Part shown: positions 13,701 to 23,570 of the stretch, piece after piece
Numbering within the stretch: the stretch's first letter is position 1
Layout: every line of letters starts with the position of its first letter
Source of the DNA: Bretschneidera sinensis
Taxonomy: Eukaryota > Streptophyta > Magnoliopsida > Brassicales > Akaniaceae
Direction: 5' to 3'
DNA length: 64,000 nucleotides
NCBI GenBank assembly: GCA_023935145.1
Contig: CM043705.1
Coordinates: forward strand, 87,082,084 to 87,146,083
Program-made: the position numbers and the translations under genes
Notes under the pieces: generated by a model
Seen by the model: the letters and a program-made list of their open reading frames with translations, nothing else
What the model was told of the DNA's origin: nothing
Databases searched by the model: none

Positions 13701-16700
13701 TTGGGAAGAATTGAAGGCGTCGATGATGGTAAAGTACCATGAATTTCATTTCCATTAAAAATAAATGATGACAGATATGGATTTAAGAGAACTTGTCCTA
13801 GGTTATCTGGTAAAGGTAAAGGTGTAGAAGAGAGGGAGTTACCGAGATTACTTGAGGATGATGCGACTATGGCGGGGACACCTTCCGGAAGCACTGGTGG
13901 CGACGACGAAGGAGGTTACGGTGGCGCTGGCACTGGTTGCGTCTGTGCATCGAGGAAAAGAGGAAGATTAAGTTGTGTCTGGGCTTTCAGTGGAAGTTGC
14001 GTATGCATCGAGGAAGATAAAGACGCAAGTGGGTGTTGGGTTTCATCAAACAACACGTGTCGGAAGATATATAATTTTTAGGTTTTGGGATCCAAGCATT
14101 TGTATGTGTTTTGAGTTTGGGAATATCCGAGAAAGAGACACGGTGTTGATTTGGGCTGCATTTTATGGGTATTGTAAGGTCATGTGAGTGGATAAAAGAG
14201 ATACCCAGATTTTCTCAACTTGAGATAATTAGGTTTTTGACCAAAAAGAGCCTCATACGGGGATTTGTTTTGGAGAACAGGTGTAGGTTGCCTATTTATG
14301 AGATATAAGGCCGTTTGAAACACATGGGGCCAATATGAGAGTGCTAAAGAGGCATCATGAAGCAATGTAATACCAGTTTCAACAAGATGGCGATGTCGAC
14401 GTTCAGAGACATTGTTTTGTTGTGGGGTGTGTGGAGCAGTGGTGTAGTGACTAATGTCATGAAGTGACAAATATAATTTTAGAGCAATAAATTCACCACC
14501 ATTATCAGAGTACAAGCTTTTGATTTTGTTTTGGAAACATGTTTCAACAAAGTTTTTGAAATGCGAAAAAATACTAGACACACCAGATTTGGTAGCCATA
14601 GGATAAAACCACATGTATTTGGTATAGTGATCAACAAAAATGAGGTAATAACGAGATCCATCAATTCTGGTATAATGAGCTGGTCCCCAAACATCAGTGT
14701 AAATAATTTCAAGAGCAGCATGACTTTGAAGACTAGTGGAACGAAAAGGTTGTTGATGGGCTTTATTGATAGAACAAGAACTACATAACGAAGACAATTT
14801 ATTTGTTGTAACTGAAAGAGAAAAATTGTTAACAAGATTTTGGACCATTTTGAGTGATGGATGTCCAAGACGCTTGTGCCACCCACCAATCGAGGTACGT
14901 TCATGCACATTAGCAACCATTTTTGAAGAAGAAGCCACCAATGATTTCGGAAAGGTGTATACGCCATTTTCACATGCACCTCTTAGTAGAATCACCCCCG
15001 TGATCTTGTCCTTAACAAAAAATGTAGCTCGAGATTTCAACCCAAGAGGGGGGATGAATTGGGTTTTTAAAAACTTTTTGCGGAATTAATACAAGTTTAT
15101 AAAAACAGATAAGCAGTAGACAATTAATACAAGTAAAGTGCTGTAAATAAAGAGTTTAAGGAAAGATGATGCAAACACGATTTATAGTGGTTCGGCAATA
15201 TCGGATTTGTTCCGACCCTATGTCCACTCTTTTCAAGGAACACCTTGAAGTAATCCACTAAGAAAACTTAGTCACACAACTTAGCCGGGTGTTGCACAAA
15301 CCGTACACAAGCAAATTACTGGAGTTGCTTAAACCGAACAATCTCCTTCCTTTCGAAAGTTTCCCCTTCCTCTCGGAAGTAATCCCTTTACAAAGATGGT
15401 GTAAAGTAAAAGGTAGAGAGACAGCAAATGAAAGCTTATTACAACAGAAATGTCTCTCTTTCAAAGTAAAGCTTAAAGAAATGGCTCAACAAGATTATTT
15501 CAAAGTTTTTTGTGTTTCAAGAGTATAAAAACTTGATTATGTGAGATCAACTCTTTTTAAATAGATGCAGCTTGTTATTGAATGCTTAACTGAATGGGTT
15601 TATATAGCAATCAATTAATATGGCCGTTTAGGACTTTAATTTGAAAAAGGTTTACTTTAAAACGTTCAGATTTGGAGTCCAACGGTCATATTTTTGAACT
15701 ACCAGTCGACTGGGTCGAGATACCAGTCGACTGGGTTCACTTGAAAAATACACATTTTTAGACCTTCTGGGTATCCAGTCGACTGATATATATCATCCAG
15801 TCGACTGGGGACTTTCTGTCCATTTTACCAGTCGACTGGGTTGATTCATCCAGTCGACTGGGAACTTACTGGTCAGAGTACCAGCCGACTGGGTTGTTTC
15901 ATCCAGTCGACTGGGTACCTTCTGACCTATATACCAGTCGACTGGTATATGTACCCAGTCGACTGGGTTGTCTTCCAACCCAGTTTTTCTTCTGTTTTTC
16001 ATTTAAAAATAATGGTTTTAGAAAAACCTTTAATGTTCAAGCCATTGAACAAGCTAAAAAAATGTATGAGTGAGACTTACATTGGTTCTAAACATTAAGA
16101 CCTATACTAGATCTTCAGTCATCACTTGATACTTGATTTGGTTCGAGTTCTTGCACTTTGTTCCTTGGTTGAATGTGTTTGATACTTAATACAACTTAGT
16201 TTAAACATGTTAGTTAAATAACAGTTGTGTTTTGCCATCATTAAAATAAGGGCGAGGGTCAACAAAAAAAAATAAGAAAGGTGAAACTCAACAAAAACAT
16301 CAGTTTGTTTGGTAAAGTGATGGACAGAAATTAATTTTTTGCAAAAGTTGGGGACACAAAGGGTATCATGTAATATAAAGGTTCCTTTAGGTGAGTGTAA
16401 GGCCAAAGAATCAATGATAAATTAACACCCTCTACTTTTCCTCAATGGCGTGCACAATTCGAAGCCCTCCTAATAGACTATGATTTACTCGACTATGTCA
16501 ACGGTATCTCCCTATGTCCTTCCCCTGTTGGTACCTCCACTGCCGTCTTAAACAAAACCCATTTGGTTCGGCAGGATAAACTTATCCTCAGTGCAATCTT
16601 AGCCTCTACATCTCCCACCATTACTCCTCTTATTGCTACTACAAAAACCTCTCATGAGGCTTGGAAAAAACTCAACACCATGTACGCTAGTTGGTTGAGA

Positions 16701-19700
16701 ACACGGGCTATCCAACTCAAGGAGGAACTTACCTTGATCTAGCGTGGGAATCGGTCGATTTCATACTACTTGCATGCTGTGAAGGCCTTGGCTGATGAAA
16801 TCGCCATTATCGACCACCCAATCTCAGATGATGATCTAACCCTTTATGTTTTGAATGGATTAGGGTCTGATTTTCGGGAGATTGTTGTGCCAATCCGAGC
16901 GAGGGAGACTCCATTGGCGTTGGAGGAGCTTCATGATCTTTTGGTAGGCCACAAGAGCTACCTGCGGCGGTTGGAGGCTACAACTCAACAGCTTGTAGTT
17001 GCTGCGAATTACACGAACAAGATGAAATCTGGTTCGCAGGGAGGAGCACCTGTCAAAGGCTTTTACAAGCCAAATGGGTTTCAACGTTCTCAAGGGCAAA
17101 ACCCAGGCCGAATGCAAAATGGATCCTCTTGTGATGGGCGTCGCTCCAACAATGGGTCTGGTAAGCCCAACAACTCTAATAGGCGTTATCAGCCCAAATG
17201 TCAAATCTGTGACCGGCTGGGCCACATAACCAAGTCGTGTCCTCAATTGCATTTCAGTGATGCAACTGTCAACTGTGCCACAACCTCTACGACAAAAGAA
17301 CAAAAATGGCTGATTGATTCGGATGCTTCTCATCATATCACTGGTGATCTCGCAAATTTATCTATTCACTCTGAATATGATGGCACTAATGAAGTTGTTC
17401 TTGGTGATGGTTCAGGTTTGGCTATCTCACACATTGGTCCTTTGGCCTTACACTCACCTAAATAAACCTTTATATTACGTGATACTCTGTGTCCCAAACC
17501 TTTGCAAAAATTTAATTTCTGAACATCACCTTACCAAACAAAATGATGTTTTTGTTGACTTTCACCCGTCTTATTTTTTTGTGAAGGACAAGATCACGAG
17601 GGTGATTCTACTAAGAGGTGCATGTGAAAATGGCGTCTACACCTTACCAAAATCACTAGTGGCTCCTTCTTCAAAAACGGTTGCTAATGTGCATGAACAG
17701 ACCTCGATTGATGGGTGGCACAAGCTTCTTGGACATCTATCACTCAAAATAGTCCAAAATCTTGTTAACAAATTTTCTCTTCCAGTTACAACAAATAAAT
17801 TGTCTTCGTTATGTAGTTCTTGTTCTATCAATAAAGCCCATCAACAACCTTTTCGTTCCACTTGTCTTCAAAGTCATGCTGCTCTTGAAATTATTTACGC
17901 TGATGTTTGGGGACCAGCTCATTATACCAGAATTGATGGATCTCGTTATTACCTCATTTTTGTTGATCACTATACTAAATACATGTGGTTTTATCCTATG
18001 GCTACCAAATCTGGTGTGTCTAGTATTTTTCCGCATTTCAAAAACTTTGTTGAAACACGTTTCCAAAACAAAATCAAAAGCTTGTACCCTGATAATAGTG
18101 GTGAATTTATTGCTCTAAAATCATATTTGTCACTTCATGGCATTAATCACTACACCACTGCTCCACACACCACACAACAAAACGATGTCTCTGAACATCG
18201 ACATCGCCATCTTGTTGAAGCTGGTCTTACATTGCTTCATGATGTCTCTTTAACACTCTCATATTGGCCCCATGCGTTTCAAACGACTTCATATCTCATA
18301 AATAGGCAACCCACACCTCTTCTCCAAAACAAATCCCCGTATGAGGCTCTTTTTGGTCAAAAACCTAATTATCTCAAGTTGAGAAAATTTGAGTGTCTCT
18401 ATTATCCACTCACATGGCCTTACAATACCCATAAGCCCAAATCAACACCATGTCTCTTTCTCGGATATTCCCAAACTCAAAACGCATACAAATGCTTGGA
18501 TCCCAAAACCCAAAAATTCTATATCTTCCGACACGTGTTGTTTGATGAAACCTAACACCCACTTGCGTCTTTATCTTCCTCGCTGCATACACAACTTCCA
18601 CTGAAAGCCCAGACACAACTTCATCTTCCTTTTTTCCTCGATGCACAGACGCGACCAGTGCCAGCACCACCATAACCTCCTTCGTCGTCGCCATCAGTGC
18701 TTCCGGAAGGTGTCCCCGCCGTAGTCGCATCATACTCAAGTAATCTCGGTAACTCCCTCTCTTCTACACCTTTACCTTTACCAGATAACCTAGGACAAGC
18801 TCTCTCAAATCCACATCTGTCATCATTTATTTCTAATGGAAATGAAATTCATGGTACTTTACCATCATCGACGCCTTCAATTCTTCCCAACTCCCCTACC
18901 TCCAATACCCTAGGTTAGATCGAAACCTCACAACTTCAAAATACCCCAAATTTCCCAAATCATTCTGTTCAACCTCAACGGCTTCACCAAATGACAACAA
19001 GGTCCATGAATCAAATCTTTAAACCCAAACAACCTCATACAGTGACAAAACATCCCCTCCCACAGACCATTGAACCAACTTGTGTGAGTCAAGCCGTGTC
19101 TCAATCTCAGTGGCGTGATGCTATTTCCAATGAGCTCACTGCCCTCATGAAACATGGAACTTGGAATCTGGTTCCACCTCCTCCAAATTGTACACTAATG
19201 GGTTGTAAGTGGGTGTTCAAAGTGAAGCGAAAATCCGATGGCTCTGTGGATAGATTCAAAGCCTGTCTTGTCGCAAAAAGGTATAATCAACATCCCGGGC
19301 TTAACTACAAAGAAACCTTTAGCCCAGTAGTTAAACCCACCACCATTCGATCTATTTTGACAATTGCTGTTATGAATTGGTGGGAGTTGAGGCAAATGGA
19401 TGTTAACAATGCTTTTCTATATGGGGATTTAACTGAAACTGTTTATATGATGCAACCCCTTGGTTTTAAAGATCTGTCCAAGCCTAATCATGTGTGCAGG
19501 ATAAGAAAAGCCATTTATGGGCTTAAACAAGCCCCTCGGGCTTGGTATACAGCTCTGAAAAATGTCGTTCTTGAGATTGGTTTTCACAACTCTAAAGCTA
19601 ACTCATCTTTGTTTATCTACAGACAAGGCTCTATCACTTGTTATTTCTTGGTCTATGTTGATGATTTTGTGATTACATGAAACGATTTTAATTTTGTAGC

Positions 19701-21426
19701 CTTCATTATTAAGCAACTGGCCTTTTTGTTGCTGTCCAGTGATTGCTGGTTGGCTTGTGCATAAGTTGGGACAGCTTGTTGGCAAGAAATGAAATATCTG
19801 GGCGTGTCAAGGAAAGATACTGAAGATTTCCAATAATACAACGAAATTCTGAACTGTCCACAGGAGCTGTGCCATCAACCAGTTGGAGAGAGATGCTAGT
19901 GGAAAGAGGAGTGGAGACATCCTTTGCACCAATCATATTGGTGTTGGTCAATAAATCACGAACATATTTATGTTGGGATAAAAAGAGACCTGTCTGAGTA
20001 GGTATAACTTCCACTCCTAGGAAAAAATAAAGAAGGCCCATGTCTTTGAGAGAAAACCTGCCACCCACCTTCATTATTTAAAGCAAACCATTTTCCATGG
20101 TATACAGCTTGCTAAAGCTGGAGCTCCTGATCTAACCACTTATTTTGATGCAGACTGAACTGGAAATATGGATGATCGTACGTCCACCTCGGCTTACATT
20201 AGCTTTCTAGGATCCAATCCTATCTCTTGGAGTTCCAAGAAACAACGCGCTTGCACGATCCTCTATCGAAGCTGAATACCGAGCCCTTGCAAATGAAGCA
20301 TCCGAGACCATGTGGCTTCTTGCCCTTTTTAATGAGCTTGGTTTTCCACTCAAAGCACCACCTCTATTCTTGTGTGATAATCTTGGAGCCACTCATCTCA
20401 ATTTTAACCTTTTTCAACATTCCCGAATTAAACATATTCAAATTGATCTTCATTTTGTGCGATACCTAGTTCAACGTGGAACTCTCCATGTTAGACATGT
20501 TCACACTCAAGATCAACTTGCTGATTTATTAACCAAGCCCTTGTCAAGGCAACGCACAGAAATTTTACATCATAAGATTGGTCTTGCCGATGGAAGCTCA
20601 ATCTTGCTAGGGCGTATAAAGACATATTGCACAAATCAATGCCAAATCAACACAGAAGATATCTAGCCTACAATCATGCTGTCATTTGTAACCGATGTAT
20701 ATTTATAGCTTTAACAGTTGTATGTTTCTTAAAATAAACTTGTAGTGTTGTGTATATAACTCTAATTATACTTCAATGAAAAGTACGGGAAAATCTTCAT
20801 TGAATTTTTGCAGTGTTAATCTATTATACTCCGTAACTATCAAATCATGAGAAACTATGGGATAAGAATACCCACAACTTGATAGATATGAATATGCAAG
20901 GATTTGCATTCCCAAAAATAAATAAATAACTCAAAAACTAAAAGAGCACAAAATGAATAACAAATGTTACCTGTAGGACGAAAGCTAAATGGCTGAGCAG
21001 CAACAACCGGAGCATACAAGTAAGAATCAGATTTCAGATAATCCCAAACCTTCTTAATAAATATCTTCTGTTTTCCTTTACCGGGTTCTTTCAGTTTCAC
21101 TAATGAGAGCACAAATGACAGCCAATTGAAGTAAATCTTGAAAATCCATTACCCAAAAACGAAACCCACAAAGTTATTTGAAGTAACAGAGAGAGAAAAA
21201 GTTAAAAGGAATGATTACCTGTAGCAAAGTAGGAACTCATCTTTGGTGCAGTAAAATCAGACGGTGGAGGGGAAATCAAAGGAGCAAACATGTAGTAATC
21301 GTATTTAAGGTAGTCCACAACTTTGTTTAGCAGTCTCTTCTCGTTTCTCTTGCTGGGTTTCTTACTTTTCTGAACTCCTAAGAACACTGTTTTAGTCTGA
21401 AACTTCTCCATGTTTTTGCTTTGCAC
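10770..21426 (-). CDS. Small Lys-rich protein with repeated YLK-D-Y-AP module, intron hosts Copia-2
   Basis: Not recognised. Exon 1 is 21219-21426 and exon 2 is 20971-21099. Both ends of the intron between them are good GT/AG sites and the frame is continuous. A third exon (10770-10825, ending KLKSFMW and stop) is a proposal. It has the right phase, similar lysine-rich composition, and an AATAAA 70 nt downstream, but a poor polypyrimidine tract. The joined model is 393 nt, or 130 aa. The protein repeats one module. Exon 1 has KVVDYLKYDYYMFAPLI and exon 2 has KVWDYLKSDSYLYAPVV, each after a Lys-rich run. Exon 3 looks like a third, truncated module start. No signal peptide or membrane segment is seen. 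The second intron is 10.1 kb because Copia-2 sits in it; removing the element leaves about 0.57 kb. A downstream ATG at codon 6 (21411) is an alternative start. Exons 1-2 are quite sure; exon 3 is about even odds. Confidence 0.55.
11256..11479 (+). repeat. 5' LTR of Copia-2 (TATA...TATA ends)
   Basis: 224 bp. It is 10 bp longer than the 3' LTR because of a small internal duplication (TATCATGCTG near 11325). The ends are fixed by the target duplication on the left and the primer site on the right. Confidence 0.9.
11480..11493 (+). promoter_or_regulatory. Primer binding site of Copia-2
   Basis: TGGTATCAGGAGAGC directly follows the LTR. This is the copia initiator-Met tRNA match. Confidence 0.85.
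11530..11785 (+). pseudogene. Copia-2 gag, 5' fragment
   Basis: N-terminal Gag piece starting MSSSIDKPPTLNLN and including STFSQWRAQFEALL, typical of copia Gag. It stops abruptly after 86 codons, where the minus-strand arm begins with the reversed LTR end. The last 152 bp (11634-11785) occur again at 16411-16562 with about 13 differences, where plus-strand gag resumes. Confidence 0.85.
11786..11988 (-). repeat. Reversed LTR inside Copia-2
   Basis: Same family as the outer LTRs, in minus orientation, about 203 bp. It lacks a few terminal bases at the junction with gag and has a short internal deletion. It begins TATAAAGG next to its purine tract, which independently confirms the TATA start of this LTR family. 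Confidence 0.85.
11998..13600 (-). pseudogene. Copia-2 inverted arm: RT and RNase H, broken
   Basis: Reading on the minus strand: RT start (13600, MTTRSMNQIFKPKQP), then RQMDVNNAFLYGDL, YGLKQAPRAW and YVDD (12938-12949). Next is an RT thumb and connection region (12858 down, LLYFFLGVEVIP), then RNase H with YSDAKW and SWSSKKQR, and its tail to 11998. Frameshifts lie near 13370 and stops near 12920 and 12343. The RT catalytic YVDD is preserved but the frame is not open. Confidence 0.85.
14180..15022 (-). pseudogene. Copia-2 inverted arm: integrase
   Basis: The best-preserved part of the element. A GAG-pre-integrase zinc domain (HKRLGHPSLK and CSSCSINK) is followed by the integrase core. That core has YTDVWGPAHYTRIDGSRYYL, YSDNGGEF and the Glu region QQNNVSERRHRHL. 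The frame is open over about 280 codons until the linker to RT (13604-14180), which is degenerate. The reading frame into the upstream protease linker is cut at 15022 by the 1.24 kb insertion. Confidence 0.85.
15023..16260. mobile_element. Unclassified 1.24 kb insertion in Copia-2
   Basis: The minus-arm integrase linker is interrupted: the codons for SYFF lie right of 16260 and those for VKDKIT lie left of 15023. The 9-bp AACAAAAAA flanks the insert at 15014-15022 and 16261-16269, consistent with a target duplication. Nine bases is the length usual for Mutator-type elements, but the A-rich target makes the exact length uncertain and I see no terminal inverted repeats. The insert has no transposase gene. 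It contains a polypurine-rich start, a stretch near 15180-15260 reading TGGTTCGGCAATATCGG, and the palindrome array at 15702-15966. Class unknown. Confidence 0.7.
15702..15966. repeat. Array of ten CCAGTCGACTGG palindromes
   Basis: Ten copies of the 12-bp palindrome CCAGTCGACTGG (SalI core GTCGAC) in 265 bp. Eight are perfect; copy 3 ends GA and copy 7 has a CC in place of TC. Spacers are irregular, mostly about 9-40 bp, and dissimilar apart from short echoes such as GGGTTGTTTCATC and GGGTTGATTCATC. Reading frames across it (PVDW and QSTG repeats) are products of the repeat, not genes. Confidence 0.95.
16411..17464 (+). pseudogene. Copia-2 plus arm: gag and protease, broken
   Basis: Gag resumes here with a 152-bp overlap with 11634-11785. 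The Gag core runs to a TAG near 16740 and continues from about 16770 (LYVLNGLGSDFREIV). The nucleocapsid zinc knuckle CQICDRLGHITKSC (CX2CX4HX4C, 17199-17240) is intact. The protease motif reads WLIDSDASHHIT, with Asp in place of the Gly of DSGA, so it is probably inactive. The frame ends at 17462-17464. Confidence 0.85.
17465..18555 (+). pseudogene. Copia-2 plus arm: integrase
   Basis: Inverted paralogue of the minus-arm integrase. The zinc domain and core are recognisable (YADVWGPAHYT, RYYLIFVDHYTKY). Two usually conserved positions have changed: YSDNGGEF reads YPDNSGEF, and the HHCC region has HKLLGHLSLK. The frame stays open to 18555. The linker to RT (18556-18990) is degenerate. Confidence 0.85.
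18991..20580 (+). pseudogene. Copia-2 plus arm: RT and RNase H, interrupted by an inversion
   Basis: RT runs 18991-19680 (MTTRSMNQIFKPKQP to YVDD at 19654-19665) and ends at a TGA at 19678. From about 19721 to 20066 the sequence is reversed, so the RT thumb and connection read on the minus strand. RNase H resumes in plus from 20067 and runs to about 20580, with AIEAEYR-like and LLTKPLSRQRTEI segments, again broken by frameshifts. Confidence 0.85.
19721..20066 (-). repeat. 346-bp internal inversion in Copia-2
   Basis: Sequence before the left edge ends AAGCAACTGG. Sequence after the right edge begins CCTTCATTATTTAAAG. In the minus arm these same two flanks bound the segment in the normal orientation, so only this stretch is flipped. 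The edges carry GG and CC, a 2-bp inverted microhomology. Confidence 0.85.
20615..20828 (+). repeat. 3' LTR of Copia-2
   Basis: 214 bp, TATAAAG to TATTATA, followed by CTCCG. By eye it differs from the 5' LTR at about 19 positions plus the 10-bp indel, so the insertion is older than Copia-1 and Copia-3 by this measure. Confidence 0.9.
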
Positions 21427-22689
21427 GTAGCGAAAAAAATGCTTCGAGAAAACAGTTGTTAAGCGAGAGGGGAGAGAGATTGGATTTGTTGTGGCGGTTG
21501 TGATCGTTAAGAACAGATGTCGCGTAGAGAGTAAAATCGTGTCCTTTTAGTTACATGAAAACCCTCCACCTGGCATAAAGATATGGAGCAAATTACAATT
21601 TCATTCCCATGTTTTATCACAATTACAGTCCATTCCTCTAGTATTTTGTAAATAGTACGATTCTTCTCTTCCACAGGCATCCGTTTGTTGATTCTTTAAT
21701 TTCACAAATTTAAAACCCAAATATACATTAAAAGAAAATCAATTATAATTCCTTTTAAAAAAATAGTATTGATATTTTTTATAAAAAAATAAGTATTAAT
21801 ATAATAATTTTTATTATTATTAAATCGATAACTAAGTTGGTCTCTCAAATCGGTGAAAATTAACTTAATTAAAAATTATCCAAACAACCAACAAAATTAA
21901 ATATACAAATTATTAAGTACTTCTCGGTACTCATATTCTCATTATAATTTTCGTTTTCATTTTCTTTATTGACATTGAAGCAACCAAAAATATGATTATT
22001 ATTAAAAGTTTCCGAAAGCTTTTTTTTATATATTCATGTGTATATATCTTTTTATTATTTATTTTTTAATATTAATATGTGTATATATATGTGTATGATA
22101 TTTAAATTATATTTTTATTTTTATTCTTTCATAAAAATTAAATAAAAAAAACAAATCAAAATGCGTTAACATGCTAGTTGGGCAAAAAAAAAAAAGGAGC
22201 TGAAAATCTATTTGTAATTCTTATACCATTACCACCTGATTGGAGATGGCAGGCTGACGTGCGTCAAATGATAAATTTCGAGCCGGCATGACCGGTGGGC
22301 TACTCAAATATGGATGATATGGGGTTTTTATTGGGCCAAGATGAAATGGGCTAGTGAACTGTGGGTTTTACTAAAAAGTCTTGGGAGCTCCACTAGTTTG
22401 GGCCTTTGACCAAGGCACAAAGTCGCTGTTCAAAGAAAATGATCCAGCTTTTTTTCATTCTATGTAATCAGAATTATTCATTTAAGTATTTGCGATGTCT
22501 CTTTTCATCAATCGATAAATCTTACAAAATACAAGATAGTATTTTATTTCATTATTTTCAAATAAGACAAAAGAAAAACTGAAGTTGAACCCGAAAAGAA
22601 CATAAAAAAATATTCAAGTGGAAATTGATTTCTTGACTCTGTTGTTGAGCGACCTTGGATCTCGTTAATATTTATTTCCATGCAATTTC

Positions 22690-23085
22690 TTTTTCAAGTC
22701 TTTCAAATCAAGACTTGGAACCGAGTGACCCGAACCCGAGCAACTTATATCCCAAGTATCTTTAGACCATACCAATACCATACTCAAGTGACCCATAACA
22801 CGAGTTATTTGGGAACCCAAGGACGATATGGGGCTAGAGTAGGGACTCAAGACCCAAGAGACATGAGTTCCTAGTGACATAAATCCTGAGTGATCGAAGC
22901 CTTGTGCAATTTAGTTCTTGAGCAACTCGAGTCTCGAGACCCAAGGGTCCCATAACCCGAATACTTGAGTCTCGAGCGACTTTGATTCCAAGAGATTCAA
23001 GTCCTAAAAATCATCCGAGTGATTAAAGAGTGTAGAATCAAGTGATTGGAGGTTCGTTCTAGTCAAATCCCGAGCGATCAATTCA
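22690..23085. repeat. Degenerate GAGTGACCCGA-type repeat
   Basis: A GC-richer patch in AT-rich surroundings. It is built of many loose variants of CGAGTGACCCGA, ACCCGAGCAAC and GAGTCTCGAGACCCAAG. The unit is too diverged to define a period by eye. Confidence 0.5.
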
Positions 23086-23570
23086 TATTCAATTCAGTTA
23101 TCTAAATAATATTTTATTATTTTTCGTTTTGAAAAGTATTTTTGAGTTACAGTTATCTAAATATATTTTTATTAAAAAACCATTTGAATTTTTTATTTTA
23201 TTTTTATTTTCAAAAACAGCTTTTGAAAATTTAAAAAATATATTTAAAAAAAATAAAAATCGGTCTCAATGATGCCCTATTTGTACTTAATTTATTTTTA
23301 CAGTAGTTCCGGATAAAAAAAATATTAAGACATTAATGTCAACCTATTGGATAAAGCCAATAAAATATCAAAACCCAAATTTAATTAACAGCGGTGTTAC
23401 CATTTCTCAAAATCTATAATCTGAAAAATATCTGATAACTAGCTAATCCAGCCAACTAAAAAAAAGCAAATGTTTTTTTTTTTTTTTTTTTAATATAAGA
23501 GAGTAAGTTAATCATAATTTTTTTTAAGATGTTAATCTTAAGTCTTCAGTTCAATGTTAGAGTCTTGATC

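Larger units (their letters stand above)
11786..16410 (-). mobile_element. Inverted arm of Copia-2 (minus-strand pol plus LTR)
   Basis: A minus-strand copia copy that lacks its 5' LTR and gag. It begins at 16410 in the protease-integrase linker (LALHSPKGT) and reads through integrase, RT and RNase H to a 3' LTR at 11786-11988. A purine tract lies beside that LTR (11989-11997). Without the foreign insert at 15023-16260 it measures about 3.4 kb, the same length as the matching part of the plus arm (about 17440-20828). It has no own 5' LTR or target duplication, so it is not a simple nested insertion. Confidence 0.85.
11256..20828 (+). mobile_element. Rearranged Ty1/copia element (Copia-2) with TATA-ended LTRs
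   Basis: Outer boundaries are clear. A plus-strand LTR at 11256-11479 and another at 20615-20828 are flanked by the 5-bp target duplication CTCCG (11251-11255 and 20829-20833). Both LTRs begin TATA and end TATA instead of TG...CA. Inside, the order is abnormal: 5' LTR, primer site and the first part of gag (plus); then a minus-strand block with LTR, RNase H, RT, integrase and part of the protease region (11786-16410); then a plus block from gag to the 3' LTR (16411-20828). The two blocks share about 3.4 kb as inverted copies. A 1.24 kb foreign insert lies in the minus block and a 0.35 kb inversion in the plus block. It cannot be autonomous. Confidence 0.9.

Noticed and set aside
14531..15089. 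Plus-strand frames opposite the Copia-2 inverted-arm integrase
   Set aside because: They are antisense shadows of the integrase; the same shadows appear opposite the plus-arm integrase at 17637-18066.
15702..15966. Regularly spaced short repeats resembling a CRISPR array
   Set aside because: The repeats are perfect 12-bp palindromes with irregular spacers inside a transposon insertion in a plant genome. There are no cas genes and the repeat is too short.
15793..16098. Overlapping frames on both strands rich in PVDW and QSTG
   Set aside because: They are translations of the CCAGTCGACTGG array and have no independent coding evidence.
15023..16260. LINE or SINE insertion, given the A-rich flank
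   Set aside because: The A run is part of the target (it encodes Phe codons in the integrase linker). No RT, polymerase III boxes or terminal tail specific to the insert are seen.
11786..16410. Simple nested insertion of a second full copia element into Copia-2
   Set aside because: The inner copy has only one LTR, lacks gag and a 5-bp target duplication, and is flanked by a 152-bp gag repeat instead.
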